This document shows, piece by piece, positions 45,349-55,818 of a stretch of DNA of 64,000 nucleotides. Each line of letters begins with the position of its first letter. Position 1 is the stretch's first letter. The notes below the pieces were generated by a model, which was given only the letters and a program-made list of their open reading frames with translations, had not been told where the DNA came from and made no database searches. This DNA comes from Clostridiaceae bacterium (GTDB taxonomy: Bacteria > Bacillota > Clostridia > Lachnospirales > Lachnospiraceae), in assembly GCA_910574345.1 (NCBI GenBank), contig CAJSZV010000018.1:16843-80842 (forward strand), in the 5' to 3' direction. A program made the translations under genes and the position numbers.

Positions 45349-45349
45349 C

Positions 45350-46501
45350 ATGAAGTTTTTTCATCTGTCAGATCTGCATATCGGTTTAAAACTTATGAAC
45401 CGGGATCTTCGGAAGGACCAGGAATATATCCTAAGTCAGATCGTAGATATGGCGGCAAAGGAGATGCCGGATGCAGTGGTCATAGCAGGGGATATCTACG
45501 ACAAGGCGGTCCCTTCTGCCGAGGCAGTGGAAGTATTTGACAGCTTTATCACGGACCTGACATCGGCGCTGCCGGAAGCGGCCATTATGATGATCAGCGG
45601 CAATCATGACAGCGGCCCCAGAGTGGATTGTTTCAGGAATATACTTTCCAGACAGAACCTTCATATGATCGGCATGCCGCCTAAGACAAAAGAAGAATTC
45701 ATAGAGAAAGTAGTACTGGAAGATGAATATGGGAAAGTGAATTTTTATCTTCTTCCTTCTGTGCGCCCTTCCATGGTCAGGGAGATCGCAGGCACAGATG
45801 AAAACGGCAGTAACCTTTCCTATGACAAAACCATACACAAACTCATAGAACGGGAACAGATTCATAACAATCAGAGAAATGTTCTCGTCAGCCATCAGTT
45901 TTACATTCCCTGGGGCGGCTTAGCCGAAGAGGTGGAGCGGATGGATTCGGAAATCCGCACAGTAGGCAATATTGACCAGGTGTCCGCCGATGTTCTGGAG
46001 CCCTTTGATTACGCGGCATTGGGTCATATCCATAAACCCATGAGAGTGGGAAAGGAACAGTTTCGTTACTGCGGGACTCCCCTGGCCTGCTCCGTCAGCG
46101 AAGCGGGGCAGGAAAAAGGAATCCTTATGGCGGAACTTAAGGAGAAGGGGGAAAAAGTCTGTATTACGGTGCTGCCTTTAAAGCCCCTGCGCCAAGTGCG
46201 TGTCATAAAGGGAGGGCTGGAGGAAGTGCTTTATCAGGCCTGCGATGATTATGTGACGGTGATATTGACGGATAAGGAAGACCTGGATGTTCTGGATATG
46301 CAGGATCGGTTAAGGCTGGCATTTCCCTTTCTCCTGGAGATACGGAGGGAATATGTGAGAAAGGCGGATTATGCCAAAGAGATGAAGGCGGAAGAGGATT
46401 TGGATCCATTTGAACTGTGCTGCCGGTTTTTGAAAGATTCCGATGATGAGGAGAAAGAGATTTTAAGAGATGTGATTCACGCGGTTTTGGGGGTGAAATA
46501 A
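45350..46501 (+). CDS. sbcD: Exonuclease subunit SbcD
   Basis: A 383-residue Mre11-type metallophosphoesterase: motifs LSDLHIG (~6-12), VIAGDIYD (~45), SGNHDSG (~84), and LVSHQF and ALGHIHKP further on supply the dinuclear metal ligands. With SbcC it opens hairpins and processes blocked DNA ends. Stop and sbcC start are separated by one base. Confidence 0.97.
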   Translation: MKFFHLSDLHIGLKLMNRDLRKDQEYILSQIVDMAAKEMPDAVVIAGDIYDKAVPSAEAVEVFDSFITDLTSALPEAAIMMISGNHDSGPRVDCFRNILSRQNLHMIGMPPKTKEEFIEKVVLEDEYGKVNFYLLPSVRPSMVREIAGTDENGSNLSYDKTIHKLIEREQIHNNQRNVLVSHQFYIPWGGLAEEVERMDSEIRTVGNIDQVSADVLEPFDYAALGHIHKPMRVGKEQFRYCGTPLACSVSEAGQEKGILMAELKEKGEKVCITVLPLKPLRQVRVIKGGLEEVLYQACDDYVTVILTDKEDLDVLDMQDRLRLAFPFLLEIRREYVRKADYAKEMKAEEDLDPFELCCRFLKDSDDEEKEILRDVIHAVLGVK

Positions 46502-46502
46502 C

Positions 46503-49500
46503 ATGAGACCTTTAGTATTGACCATGGAGGCATTCGGTTCTTACGGGCAGCGCACCGTCATTGATTTTCAAAAACCTGACCAGAATCTTTTCCTGATTAC
46601 CGGCGATACGGGGGCGGGAAAGACCACTATCTTTGACGCCATGGTCTTTGCTCTGTTCGGGGAGGCAAGTTCCTCCGTCAACAAAAAAGACGGAGCAGAG
46701 CTGCAGAGCCAGTATGTGGGCCTTGAGGCAAAACCTTTTGTGGAGTTAACATTTGCCGAGGGAAATGGTTCGGATCTGTGTACATACAGAGTGCGGAGAG
46801 TACCGAGACATCAGCGTCCTTTGAAAAAGGGAGTGGGGATAAAAGAGGAGAGCGAATCCGTTTCCCTGATCATGCCTGACGGGTCCGAGTATCCGCCAAA
46901 AGAGACGGACAAGAAACTGGAGGAGATCATAGGTCTTAATAAGAATCAGTTTATGCAGGTGGCTATGATTGCCCAGGGAGAGTTTATGGAACTTTTGAGG
47001 GCAAAATCCGATGACAAGAAAAAGATTTTCCGGAAGCTGTTTAAGACAGAACTTTTCCAGGGGATTGCCGACGAGCTGGGCAGACGGAAGAAGGACAGGG
47101 AGAAAGAGATTGCGGCCCTTCGGACCGTATGTCAGACGGAAGCGTCCCATATCCTGATTCCCGAAGATTATGAGCGTGCCTGGGAATTAAAAGAGCTGAG
47201 GGAGAGAATTGTCAGGGGAGACCGGCTGTCCGTTGTGGATATGGAGGGCCTTCTGGAAGAACTTAAGTTCGTGTGCGGCTGGCTGAAAGGAGAAGAGGAC
47301 AAGGCCAGACAAAGGTATGAGGAGGCAGGAAGGCTGAGGGATTCCAAGATAGAGGCTTGTATACGGGGAGAAAATCTGTTAAAATTCTTTCGTCAGCTGG
47401 AGACGGCCAGAACGGAACTGGCTCAGTTAAGAGAAAGAGAACATGAGATAGAGGAAGCTGCAAGGTTAACCCTGCAGCTGAGAGATGCATATCTGATCAA
47501 GGGGGAAGCGGAGCGATATAAGGAAGCAAAAGACCGAAAGGACCTTACCCGATCAAATCTGCAGAAAGAGCAGGATGCACTGCCAAAGCTTGAAAGGATG
47601 GCAAAGGAGACGGCGGACCAAGAGGATAAAGCGAGAAGGTCTTTTGAGGATGAACTGAAAACCTACAGCCGGATCTGCGAAAAAGTAAAGCGGGCATTGG
47701 AATTTTTTGAAAGGCTGGAAGGAATGAAAGAGGAGATTTCTCAGAAAGACCAGCTGCTAAAAGAAGCCCAAAAGAATGCCGGCAAAGCAAAACAGTCATT
47801 GGAGGAACTGGAAGCGCAGGAAAAGAGCTGGAGAAAACAGACGGAAACACTGGGAGATGTAAAGAGCCGTTTGGAGCTGTGGAAGGTTAAGAGCAGGGAG
47901 GCGGAAGCCTTAAAAGAAGACGCGGCAGGCGTAGGATGGCAGCAGAAAGAAGTGGACAGACAGCGCAAAAAGGCAGAGAAGGCAAAGGTGTCTTATGCGT
48001 CTGTCAGTGAGGAATACAGCAGAAAGAACAGGGAGTATGAGTCTGTGCGGAAGAATTTTCTCGATGCTCAGGCCGGAGTTTTGGCAAAAGAACTGAAACC
48101 GGGAACCCCCTGCCCTGTCTGCGGTTCCAAGGACCACCCCGCACCTTGTCCATGGACACAGGCCCATGAAGAGTTTTCAAGAGAATCCTTAGAGGCCCTG
48201 GAAAAAGAGGTGAGATCCCTGGGGGCAGAGCAGGAAAGACTGGCTGCAGAGGCAGAATCATGTAAGGTCCTGCAGGAAGCAAAAGAAACCTCGCTGAAAG
48301 AGGACATGAGAAAACTCTGCCAGCGCATGCATAAGAGTATGGGTGTGCCTGACGGGATTGCAGGGCAGGAAACATTGAAACAGGTACAGCTCATGATTCA
48401 GGACTGGCAGGAATCCATAGAGAGGGAAGGGGCAGGGCTTAAGGAGGAGCTTCATATGCTGGAACAGATTGAAGAGTCTCTTTTCGGCGTTGACCGTAAG
48501 AAAGCCCAGTTGATGGAAAAGAATGAGACAGCACAGAAAGAGGTGATGGATGCCTTAGCTGCTTTGACAGGAAGCAAAGCTGCTTTAACAAGCCTTAAGG
48601 AAGACAGGGATTACGCTACGGCACAGGATGCTCTCTTAGCGCAGCAGGAGGCAAAGAAGCATAAGAGCGAAAAGGACCGGATCTATAAAAAGGCAGTCAG
48701 GACAGCCCGTGAGGCAAAGGATAAAAGGGAAAGCGCCCGGACCCTCATAGAAAAGTATCTGCAGGAACTTCCGGAACAGGAGAAACAGGAGGAACAGAGA
48801 AGATCGGCATATGAAACCATGATGGAGCAGAAGAATCAACAGCAGTCCCAGTGGAGAGCTTTGACAGAGACTTATGAAAAAGAAGAGTCTGAAAGACTGC
48901 AGGCAGTCATTGACGAATATACACAAAAGAAAGTCTCCGCCAGTCGACTGGAAGCTTCGGCGGAGGAGGAAATCGCCGGGCGGACACGTCCTGATCTGGA
49001 TATCATGGGGCAGGAAAGGGATAAGGCTGAGGAAGAACTCCAAAGGGCAGAAAGGGTTCTAAAGCGGTACGAGAAAGAAGGGGAGGCCAACAAGAAGGCT
49101 TATGACAATCTTACTCCCAGGATGGAAGAACGGGGAAGGATTGTGAGGGAGCATGGGAAACTGGATCATCTGTACAGAATCATGTCCGGCAATGTAAGCG
49201 GCGCCCGGATGGATCTGGAGACCTATGTACAGAGATACTATCTGGAGAAAATACTCCATGGGGCCAACAAGCGTTTTCGGGATATGTCGGCGGGACAGTT
49301 CGAACTTCGCATGTATGATCTTTCAAAGGCAGGAGAAGGAAGAAACAAAGGGCTTGATCTTATGGTATATTCAGCGGTAACAGGAAAGGAAAGGGAGATC
49401 CGCACCTTGTCAGGCGGCGAATCTTTTATGGCGGCCCTGTCCCTGGCACTTGGCATGGCGGATCAGATTCAGGAGTCGTCGGCAGCCATTCATCTTGACA

Positions 49501-49700
49501 TAATGTTTATTGATGAAGGGTTCGGTTCCCTTGATGAACATTCCAGAGGTCAGGCAGTGAAAGTACTTCAGAATATGGCAGGGGGATCGAAACTTATAGG
49601 CATCATTTCCCATGTGACGGAACTGAAACAGGAGATAGAGGATCAGCTGATTGTACGCAAAGATGAAAAGGGCAGCAGTGTAAGGTGGCAGATCAGCTGA
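46503..49700 (+). CDS. sbcC: Exonuclease subunit SbcC
   Basis: A 1065-residue Rad50/SMC-type ATPase: Walker A GDTGAGKTT (~34-42), Q-loop QVAMIAQGEF, long coiled-coil arms, zinc hook C537-P-V-C540 at the midpoint, then signature LSGGESFMAALSLALG and Walker B IMFIDEGFGSLD. Full length and intact; forms the SbcCD complex with the preceding gene. Confidence 0.97.
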   Translation: MRPLVLTMEAFGSYGQRTVIDFQKPDQNLFLITGDTGAGKTTIFDAMVFALFGEASSSVNKKDGAELQSQYVGLEAKPFVELTFAEGNGSDLCTYRVRRVPRHQRPLKKGVGIKEESESVSLIMPDGSEYPPKETDKKLEEIIGLNKNQFMQVAMIAQGEFMELLRAKSDDKKKIFRKLFKTELFQGIADELGRRKKDREKEIAALRTVCQTEASHILIPEDYERAWELKELRERIVRGDRLSVVDMEGLLEELKFVCGWLKGEEDKARQRYEEAGRLRDSKIEACIRGENLLKFFRQLETARTELAQLREREHEIEEAARLTLQLRDAYLIKGEAERYKEAKDRKDLTRSNLQKEQDALPKLERMAKETADQEDKARRSFEDELKTYSRICEKVKRALEFFERLEGMKEEISQKDQLLKEAQKNAGKAKQSLEELEAQEKSWRKQTETLGDVKSRLELWKVKSREAEALKEDAAGVGWQQKEVDRQRKKAEKAKVSYASVSEEYSRKNREYESVRKNFLDAQAGVLAKELKPGTPCPVCGSKDHPAPCPWTQAHEEFSRESLEALEKEVRSLGAEQERLAAEAESCKVLQEAKETSLKEDMRKLCQRMHKSMGVPDGIAGQETLKQVQLMIQDWQESIEREGAGLKEELHMLEQIEESLFGVDRKKAQLMEKNETAQKEVMDALAALTGSKAALTSLKEDRDYATAQDALLAQQEAKKHKSEKDRIYKKAVRTAREAKDKRESARTLIEKYLQELPEQEKQEEQRRSAYETMMEQKNQQQSQWRALTETYEKEESERLQAVIDEYTQKKVSASRLEASAEEEIAGRTRPDLDIMGQERDKAEEELQRAERVLKRYEKEGEANKKAYDNLTPRMEERGRIVREHGKLDHLYRIMSGNVSGARMDLETYVQRYYLEKILHGANKRFRDMSAGQFELRMYDLSKAGEGRNKGLDLMVYSAVTGKEREIRTLSGGESFMAALSLALGMADQIQESSAAIHLDIMFIDEGFGSLDEHSRGQAVKVLQNMAGGSKLIGIISHVTELKQEIEDQLIVRKDEKGSSVRWQIS

Positions 49701-49723
49701 CATAATTACTAGGAGGACGAGAT

Positions 49724-50575
49724 ATGCGGTTTATCAATCAGGTAATAGAACAATTAAACGGAATGTCGGAGAAGGAGAAGGAAGACTGGATCATATCCCA
49801 GGCAAGGCTGACGGAAGAGAAGAGCCAGCAGGATTTCCTTATGTCCCTTTCCGGCGAAAAGAAAATCATGTATATGCCAAGCAGACAGGATATCGAAGCA
49901 TTCTGCGAGAGGGTGGAGAAAGGGTTCATTTATCTGGAATATGTGGCACGGTACTACGAGTTTGATGATGACGGAAGATACATGGACGAGTGGCAGGTAT
50001 GGTACAATGATCCCGCAGGCGTGATGCCTTTTTTGAATAAGATATTTAAAGGATGTCATGATCTTCTTATTTTAAATGAGAATAAAACTGTTGCCGATAT
50101 TTTAGACCGGGTTTGCAGGCTGGAATTCAGGGTGGAGGAAGCGGAAGAGTCGGAGGACTTTGACTATGAAGGCGCCTTTACCATAGAGGATGCCATTCGG
50201 GAAGGCAAGATGTCCGTGGATATCCAGAGTGTGGGAACGGATTGGGTGACTTCTGTTGTCAGGCTGACTGACAGATGGGACGGCCGGGAACTTGCCAAGA
50301 TTCTGGTCAGTTTGTTTGAGCAGCCGGTGTGCAGAACGATTAATCCCAGTGTACTGTGCAAAGAAGTGATTCCGGAAGATCTCTTCCCCCAGATGCTGGA
50401 TATTCTGGATGCGGAAATTATGAATGAAGAGATTATGTTCAGCAAGATGTTTCCTGATGATGCAGACTCCATGGAAAAGGAGCTGTTTGAGAAAAAGTTA
50501 AAGAAAAAACAGGAAATGGCGGCGGATATCCGCGCAAACTGTCTGGCAGCCGGACATGAAACCATGCCTCAATAA
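49724..50575 (+). CDS. Conserved hypothetical protein downstream of sbcCD
   Basis: A 283-residue acidic, soluble protein with no motif known to me. It opens with a predicted helix MRFINQVIEQLNGMSEKEKEDW, has an aromatic block YLEYVARYYEFDDDGRYMDEW (split over ~70-95) and ends with a charged coiled segment. AGGAGG is placed 9 bases before the ATG. It lies 23 bp after sbcC and just ahead of a terminator, so it is the last gene of the sbcDC transcript and could have a DNA-repair link. Confidence 0.65.
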   Translation: MRFINQVIEQLNGMSEKEKEDWIISQARLTEEKSQQDFLMSLSGEKKIMYMPSRQDIEAFCERVEKGFIYLEYVARYYEFDDDGRYMDEWQVWYNDPAGVMPFLNKIFKGCHDLLILNENKTVADILDRVCRLEFRVEEAEESEDFDYEGAFTIEDAIREGKMSVDIQSVGTDWVTSVVRLTDRWDGRELAKILVSLFEQPVCRTINPSVLCKEVIPEDLFPQMLDILDAEIMNEEIMFSKMFPDDADSMEKELFEKKLKKKQEMAADIRANCLAAGHETMPQ

Positions 50576-50582
50576 TCGGACG

Positions 50583-50632
50583 ACTATAAAAAGGACCGTC
50601 ATTTTGGAAAAAATGCCGGCCCTTTTTATAGT
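50583..50632. terminator. Bidirectional terminator between convergent genes
   Basis: 12-bp stem ACTATAAAAAGG (50583-50594) with CCTTTTTATAGT (50621-50632), with further pairing (CATTTT/AAAATG) inside the loop. A-rich and T-rich arms let it serve both the + strand sbcDC group and the minus-strand YitT gene. Confidence 0.75.
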
Positions 50633-50633
50633 T

Positions 50634-51500
50634 TTATGGCAGGTTGCGGTCAAAGGTAAACCCTCGCCCCCGGACCTCGCGGGCACTGTTGATGATAATA
50701 AAGGCATGGGAATCCATCTGCTGGACTTTCTGATTTACCCGGCCAAGATCCCGGTTGCCAAGAATACAGAGAACGGCCTTCTGCTGATTCCTGTCATGCC
50801 CCGTTTCAATGGGCAGCAGAGTTGACCCCAGATCCATCTGTTCCTGGAGCATACGGTTAATCTCCTCATAGTTCCGGCTGATGATCAGAACCTGGACATT
50901 GCCTGCCCCGTAGAGCAGAACCTGATTCAGCATGGTCGTAGTCACCAGGGCGGATACAATTCCGTACAGGATCTCTTCCGTGCTGGAAAATGTGGCCTGG
51001 AGCAATAAGATCATGGTGTCAATAACAGCCATGGAAACCGCCACCGGGATTCTAAGCTTCTTGTTAAGAGCCAAAGGAGGGATATCCATTCCTCCCGTAG
51101 AACCGCCCATCCTCATGACAAATCCGATACCGATGCCGATGAGACAGCCCCCGGCAAGGGATGCCAGCAGACGGTCGCTTGTCATATGCTGGAAGACTTC
51201 CACCGCAAGCATTCTGTTTAATAAAACCGGGAATATAAGCGTACTGATCAGAGTCGTCAGGGAAAACTCAATGCCAAGGACAAAAAGCCCCACCAGGAAC
51301 ATGGATGCATTGACCAGTGTGACGCCGAAAGAAAGATTGATATGAAAATAATGTTCCAAAACCCTGGATACACCGGTTCCGCCTCCAACTAAAAAATTGT
51401 TGGGAATTGAAAATGCTGCCAGGCCAAAGGCAAATATTACATTTCCCAATATGATTCCTAAAATTTTGTACGGAGAAAATCCTTTCCACTTTTTGTTCAT
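50634..51500 (-). CDS. YitT family membrane protein (DUF161/DUF2179)
   Basis: A 288-residue protein: five or six hydrophobic segments in residues ~10-185 with GGGTGVSRVL and MRMGGSTGGMDI, then a cytosolic DUF2179 domain (~220-280, LGNRDLGRVNQKVQQMDSHAF). Family function is unsettled. GAGGTG precedes the ATG. It is convergent with the sbcDC group. Confidence 0.9.
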   Translation of the reverse strand: MNKKWKGFSPYKILGIILGNVIFAFGLAAFSIPNNFLVGGGTGVSRVLEHYFHINLSFGVTLVNASMFLVGLFVLGIEFSLTTLISTLIFPVLLNRMLAVEVFQHMTSDRLLASLAGGCLIGIGIGFVMRMGGSTGGMDIPPLALNKKLRIPVAVSMAVIDTMILLLQATFSSTEEILYGIVSALVTTTMLNQVLLYGAGNVQVLIISRNYEEINRMLQEQMDLGSTLLPIETGHDRNQQKAVLCILGNRDLGRVNQKVQQMDSHAFIIINSAREVRGRGFTFDRNLP

Positions 51501-51704
51501 AAATTACACCTCACCCTTACCGTTTTTATCCAAATTAATAGCATTTTAACACCCGGCACCATTCTGTGTCAAGCAGACAGGGAGAACCTGACGGCAGAGG
51601 AAAGGCCGATTTTTCCAGATATCTCTTGCCAATGTTTTTGCAGCTGTGCTAAACTGAAAAGCAAACAATTGATATGGCGTCAGCCATGGAGACGAGGGAC
51701 ATTG

Positions 51705-54700
51705 ATGATAAGTTTAAAGTCTATACGAACCGCTGCCGATTCAGCGCCCTATACCCGGGGCAATCAGATCTATAAGCAGGGGAAGATACTGTATTTTTAT
51801 ATGACAAAGAACAGGGATACGATTGAAGTGACGGCAGATGTACAAGGTTCCTGCAGCAATCAGTATAAGGTATATCTTAAGTATAACGAAAAGAAGGATT
51901 CCTTTGAGGAGTATTCCTGTGAATGCGAAGCCTGGCAGACCTATCCGGGAATGTGCAAGCATTGTGTGGCAGCGGCTCTAAACGCATTTTATACAGACCA
52001 GGATGAGGGAGGGGCAGTCAAGCCTGAGCCGGAACCTCCAAAGGTAAAAGCCCAAAAGACGGACCGGGAACTGACGGATATTATCTATGCCAGTTCCATG
52101 AAAGAGAAAGCCAGGTTTCTTCAGCCGGAGCTCACAGGCCATGTGGAACTGCTTCCTGTTTTTAAGAAGGAAGGAGGACAGTGGACTCTGGAGTTCAAGA
52201 TCGGCGCTGATCATAAATATGTGCTGAAAAACATCAGTCAGATGGTGGAAGCCATGGACAATAATGAGTGGGTGGAATATGGGAAGAAGCTGTCCTTTTA
52301 CCATGAAAGAAGCGTGCTGACTTTGGAGAGCCAGGAGATATTGAAGTTATTGGAGCAGTATATTCTTCATGAGAAAGAGGTAATGCAGGTTTATAACCAG
52401 CGCAGCGGATTTTTTTACCGCAGTTATTATTACAGCAATCCGGAAAGCCTGACCAAGCGGAAGATGATACTGACGGACGAATGGATGGTTCGTTTTGCAC
52501 AGATTCTGGCAGAGACAGGCGGCAGAGGGAAGAGGGCGGAATATGAGGCCGTAATTGAGGATGAGAGATATATGCTGACTTTCAGACAAGATAATCCTCT
52601 GTTAATGACTTCGGTGAGGGCTCAGTCCGACGGAGGGTACAGGCTTTTGGTTCCGGAGGCAGAGGTTTTTCGGGGGAAAAGCAGGGTTTGCGTCAGGATA
52701 GATGGGGAGATATTTGTCTGCGGGCAGGAGTTCTCCGAACATTTTCGTCTCATTGGAGGACTGTTTAGGGGAAAGGAGAAGGCTTATGCCATTCACCCGG
52801 AGGATGCATCGGCATTTTGTGCGTCCGTTCTTCCTATTCTAAAGAAATATACCAGCTGCCAGGCTGATGAAGAGCTTGCGCAGTACGAGCCCAGGCCGTG
52901 TCAGATTCAGGTGTATTTTGATCGTGTGAATCAACAGGTTACGGCAAAAGCTGTATGTTCTTATGGGGAAGTCAGCTACAATGTGATAGAAGAGATTACC
53001 GTAAGTGAGATGTACAGGGACTTTGAAAAGGAACATGTGCTGTCTGATATGCTTGCTCAGTATTTTCCATACAGAGACATGAAGGATAAGGTGTTTGTCA
53101 TACCGGAGGAAGATGAGGAGAGGGTTTATAACCTGATCAGCCAGGGAATCGGCGGTTTTCAGCAGCTTGGCCAGGTTTTTGTTACGGAAAGTCTGAGACA
53201 GATACAGATTGTTAAGGCCCCCCGCATGAAAGTGGGGATTGCCATGAGAGCAGGACTTTTGGATGTGGATATTCAGTCGGAGCAGCTGCCTTTAAAAGAA
53301 CTGGAGGGAATTCTGGAAGGATATCGGAGAAAGAGGAAATTCTTCCGTCTGCCCGACGGTACATTCCTCAGGCTGGAGGATAATGCCCTGTCTGCTGTGG
53401 CGGAATTGGCACAGGGGCTGGACCTTGGGGGCAGCCAGCTGGCAGAGGGCCGTATTCAGGTTCCGGGCTACCGTTCCTTTTATCTGGATCAGATTCTGCG
53501 TGAAAATGAAGGGGATATACAGGTCAATCGGAGCAGGGCGTTTAAGGCGCTTCTGCGGGACATGAGAAGTGTGGAAGACAGTGACTTTGAAGAGCCGGAG
53601 GGACTTTTGGCGGAGCTGAGGCCCTATCAGAAATTCGGCTACCGGTGGATGATGACGCTTCGGAAACTGGGATTCGGAGGAATCCTGGCGGATGACATGG
53701 GACTTGGGAAGACTATACAGACCATCACCTATCTGCTGGCACAGAAGCAGGGGATCGGAGAGACTTTGCAGGCCCTGGGAACAGGTAAAAAAGAATACCT
53801 GGGACTGATTATCTGCCCGGCTTCTCTGGTTTACAATTGGGAGAGTGAGATTCATAGATTTGCGCCGTCGCTGTCAGTGGTGACCGTTGCCGGAACCGCC
53901 GCCCTTCGCCGTCAGAAGATCGCTGATGGAACAGGAGACATTCTCCTTACGTCTTATGATTTGTTAAAACGGGATGTAGATGATTATCAGGATATTTTGT
54001 TTCATAATATGGTCATTGACGAGGCTCAGAATATTAAGAACTATACAACTCAGGCCGCCAAGGCTGTGAAGACTGTGGCCTGTATTCAGCGCTTTGCTCT
54101 GACGGGAACACCCATTGAGAATTCCTTAAGTGAACTGTGGAGTATTTTTGATTTCTTGATGCCAGGAATTTTAAACTCCAACAAATATTTTCGGACCAAT
54201 TATGAGCAGCCCATTGCATCCGGCCAGGACGAGCGGTTTTCCGCCCGCTTAAAGAAGATGATCCGGCCTTATATACTCAGACGTATGAAATCCCAGGTGC
54301 TGAGAGAGCTTCCGGACAAGATCGAGAAAGTGGTGTATTCTCAGATGGAGGATAAGCAGAGACTGCTTTATGATGCCAATCTTCAAAGACTTCTGGCATC
54401 TCTGAAGAAACAGAGTGAGGAGGAATTCCGCACAGGGAAACTGCAGATTCTGGCAGAACTGACGAAACTGCGCCAGCTTTGCTGCGATCCGGCTCTGGTC
54501 TACGATAATTACGACGGAAATTCCGCCAAGATGGAGACATGTATGGACTTAATCCGCAGCGGTGTGTCGGCAGGAAGCCAGATGCTTCTGTTTTCCCAGT
54601 TCACTACGGCTCTTGACCGTCTTAGGCAGCGTCTTGAAAAAGAGGGGATTGACTGCTACATGCTGACCGGAGCCACATCGAAAGAAAAGAGAACAGAGCT

Positions 54701-55034
54701 TGTGGAAGCTTTTAACCGGGATAAAACGCCTGTGTTTTTAATCTCCCTGAAAGCAGGGGGGACAGGCCTGAATCTGACTGCCGCCTCCATAGTGATTCAT
54801 TTCGACCCCTGGTGGAATATGGCAGCTCAGAACCAGGCCACGGACCGTGCCCACCGGATCGGGCAGAAACAGGTGGTAACGGTCTACAAGCTGCTGACCA
54901 AAGGTACTCTGGAAGAGAAGATCCAGAAACTGCAGGAACAGAAAGCCCAGCTGTCGGATGAGATCATCTCAGAGGGGAGCCTTCGGGATACCCTGGCTAC
55001 AAAGGAAGAACTGTTTGCGATTTTGGAGAAGTAA
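51705..55034 (+). CDS. SWIM zinc finger plus SNF2-family helicase-like ATPase
   Basis: A 1109-residue DNA-dependent ATPase. Start 51705 has GAGGG upstream; a longer frame lacks this. N-terminal SWIM zinc finger (CECEAW then CKHC, ~70-90), a long SNF2-associated middle region, helicase motif I DDMGLGKTIQ (~665), motif II IDEAQNIKN, then motif V/VI block FLISLKAGGTGLNLT and QATDRAHRIGQ in the C-terminal lobe. It probably remodels protein-DNA complexes; clostridial genomes often carry one or more such genes. Confidence 0.94.
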   Translation: MISLKSIRTAADSAPYTRGNQIYKQGKILYFYMTKNRDTIEVTADVQGSCSNQYKVYLKYNEKKDSFEEYSCECEAWQTYPGMCKHCVAAALNAFYTDQDEGGAVKPEPEPPKVKAQKTDRELTDIIYASSMKEKARFLQPELTGHVELLPVFKKEGGQWTLEFKIGADHKYVLKNISQMVEAMDNNEWVEYGKKLSFYHERSVLTLESQEILKLLEQYILHEKEVMQVYNQRSGFFYRSYYYSNPESLTKRKMILTDEWMVRFAQILAETGGRGKRAEYEAVIEDERYMLTFRQDNPLLMTSVRAQSDGGYRLLVPEAEVFRGKSRVCVRIDGEIFVCGQEFSEHFRLIGGLFRGKEKAYAIHPEDASAFCASVLPILKKYTSCQADEELAQYEPRPCQIQVYFDRVNQQVTAKAVCSYGEVSYNVIEEITVSEMYRDFEKEHVLSDMLAQYFPYRDMKDKVFVIPEEDEERVYNLISQGIGGFQQLGQVFVTESLRQIQIVKAPRMKVGIAMRAGLLDVDIQSEQLPLKELEGILEGYRRKRKFFRLPDGTFLRLEDNALSAVAELAQGLDLGGSQLAEGRIQVPGYRSFYLDQILRENEGDIQVNRSRAFKALLRDMRSVEDSDFEEPEGLLAELRPYQKFGYRWMMTLRKLGFGGILADDMGLGKTIQTITYLLAQKQGIGETLQALGTGKKEYLGLIICPASLVYNWESEIHRFAPSLSVVTVAGTAALRRQKIADGTGDILLTSYDLLKRDVDDYQDILFHNMVIDEAQNIKNYTTQAAKAVKTVACIQRFALTGTPIENSLSELWSIFDFLMPGILNSNKYFRTNYEQPIASGQDERFSARLKKMIRPYILRRMKSQVLRELPDKIEKVVYSQMEDKQRLLYDANLQRLLASLKKQSEEEFRTGKLQILAELTKLRQLCCDPALVYDNYDGNSAKMETCMDLIRSGVSAGSQMLLFSQFTTALDRLRQRLEKEGIDCYMLTGATSKEKRTELVEAFNRDKTPVFLISLKAGGTGLNLTAASIVIHFDPWWNMAAQNQATDRAHRIGQKQVVTVYKLLTKGTLEEKIQKLQEQKAQLSDEIISEGSLRDTLATKEELFAILEK

Positions 55035-55055
55035 AGACAATTCCCGATGAAGGGC

Positions 55056-55769
55056 TTAAAATGCCGCCCATACCACAGCCGCCGCCAGAGTCGGCAGCAT
55101 GTTGGCAACTTTGATCTTCTTTCCCCAGATGAGATTGACGCCCACGCAGAAGATCAGCATGGAGCCGGTGAGAGATAAATTGTCCAGGGCAGCGGGGGTC
55201 ATGAGAGGAGCGATGATCCGGGCGAGTAAGGTGATCAGCCCTTGAAACAGGGCCACAGGGATTGCGGAAAAAAGGCAGCCTTTTCCCATGGAGGCGGTCA
55301 TCACCAGGATTATGATGAAATCCAGCACTGCCTTGGCGGCAAGGATGGAGTAATCTCCGGATATACCATCCTGGATAGAACCCACCACAGCCATGGCACC
55401 GATACAGACTGTGAGGGAGGCTGTGACAAAGCCTTCTACAAACTTTGTGTCTCCGCTGTTCCCGGTCCTGGCTTTCAGCCAGTTTCCGAAAGATTCCAGA
55501 TGATGTTCAATGTTAAGAAATTCTCCAAACAGGGAGCCGATTGTAAAGCTTCCGATCACCATCATGGTGCCGCCGCTGACTAAGGTTCCGCCTGTGACAC
55601 TCATCATCTTTTCCATGGTGCCGGCGATGCCGATGAAGATAACACAGAGGCCGCAGGCCGAGGTCAGAGTGTCCTGATACCGGGCGGTCATAAATTTTCC
55701 AAAGAGTAATCCCGTCAGCCCTCCGGCCAGAATGCCGGCGGTATTAATGAGGGTTCCCAATCCTGTCAT
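55056..55769 (-). CDS. DUF554 family membrane protein
   Basis: A 237-residue protein with about seven hydrophobic segments and conserved GTLINTAGILAGGLTG at the N-terminus and FVTASLTVCIGAMAVVGSI in the middle, diagnostic of DUF554. Role unknown, probably a transporter. AAAGGAG precedes the ATG. Convergent with the SNF2 gene, 21 bp apart. Confidence 0.9.
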   Translation of the reverse strand: MTGLGTLINTAGILAGGLTGLLFGKFMTARYQDTLTSACGLCVIFIGIAGTMEKMMSVTGGTLVSGGTMMVIGSFTIGSLFGEFLNIEHHLESFGNWLKARTGNSGDTKFVEGFVTASLTVCIGAMAVVGSIQDGISGDYSILAAKAVLDFIIILVMTASMGKGCLFSAIPVALFQGLITLLARIIAPLMTPAALDNLSLTGSMLIFCVGVNLIWGKKIKVANMLPTLAAAVVWAAF

Positions 55770-55818
55770 AGTATTTCTCCTTTATCAGCCCGATAGGGCG
55801 GATTTTGAATGTTTTTAG

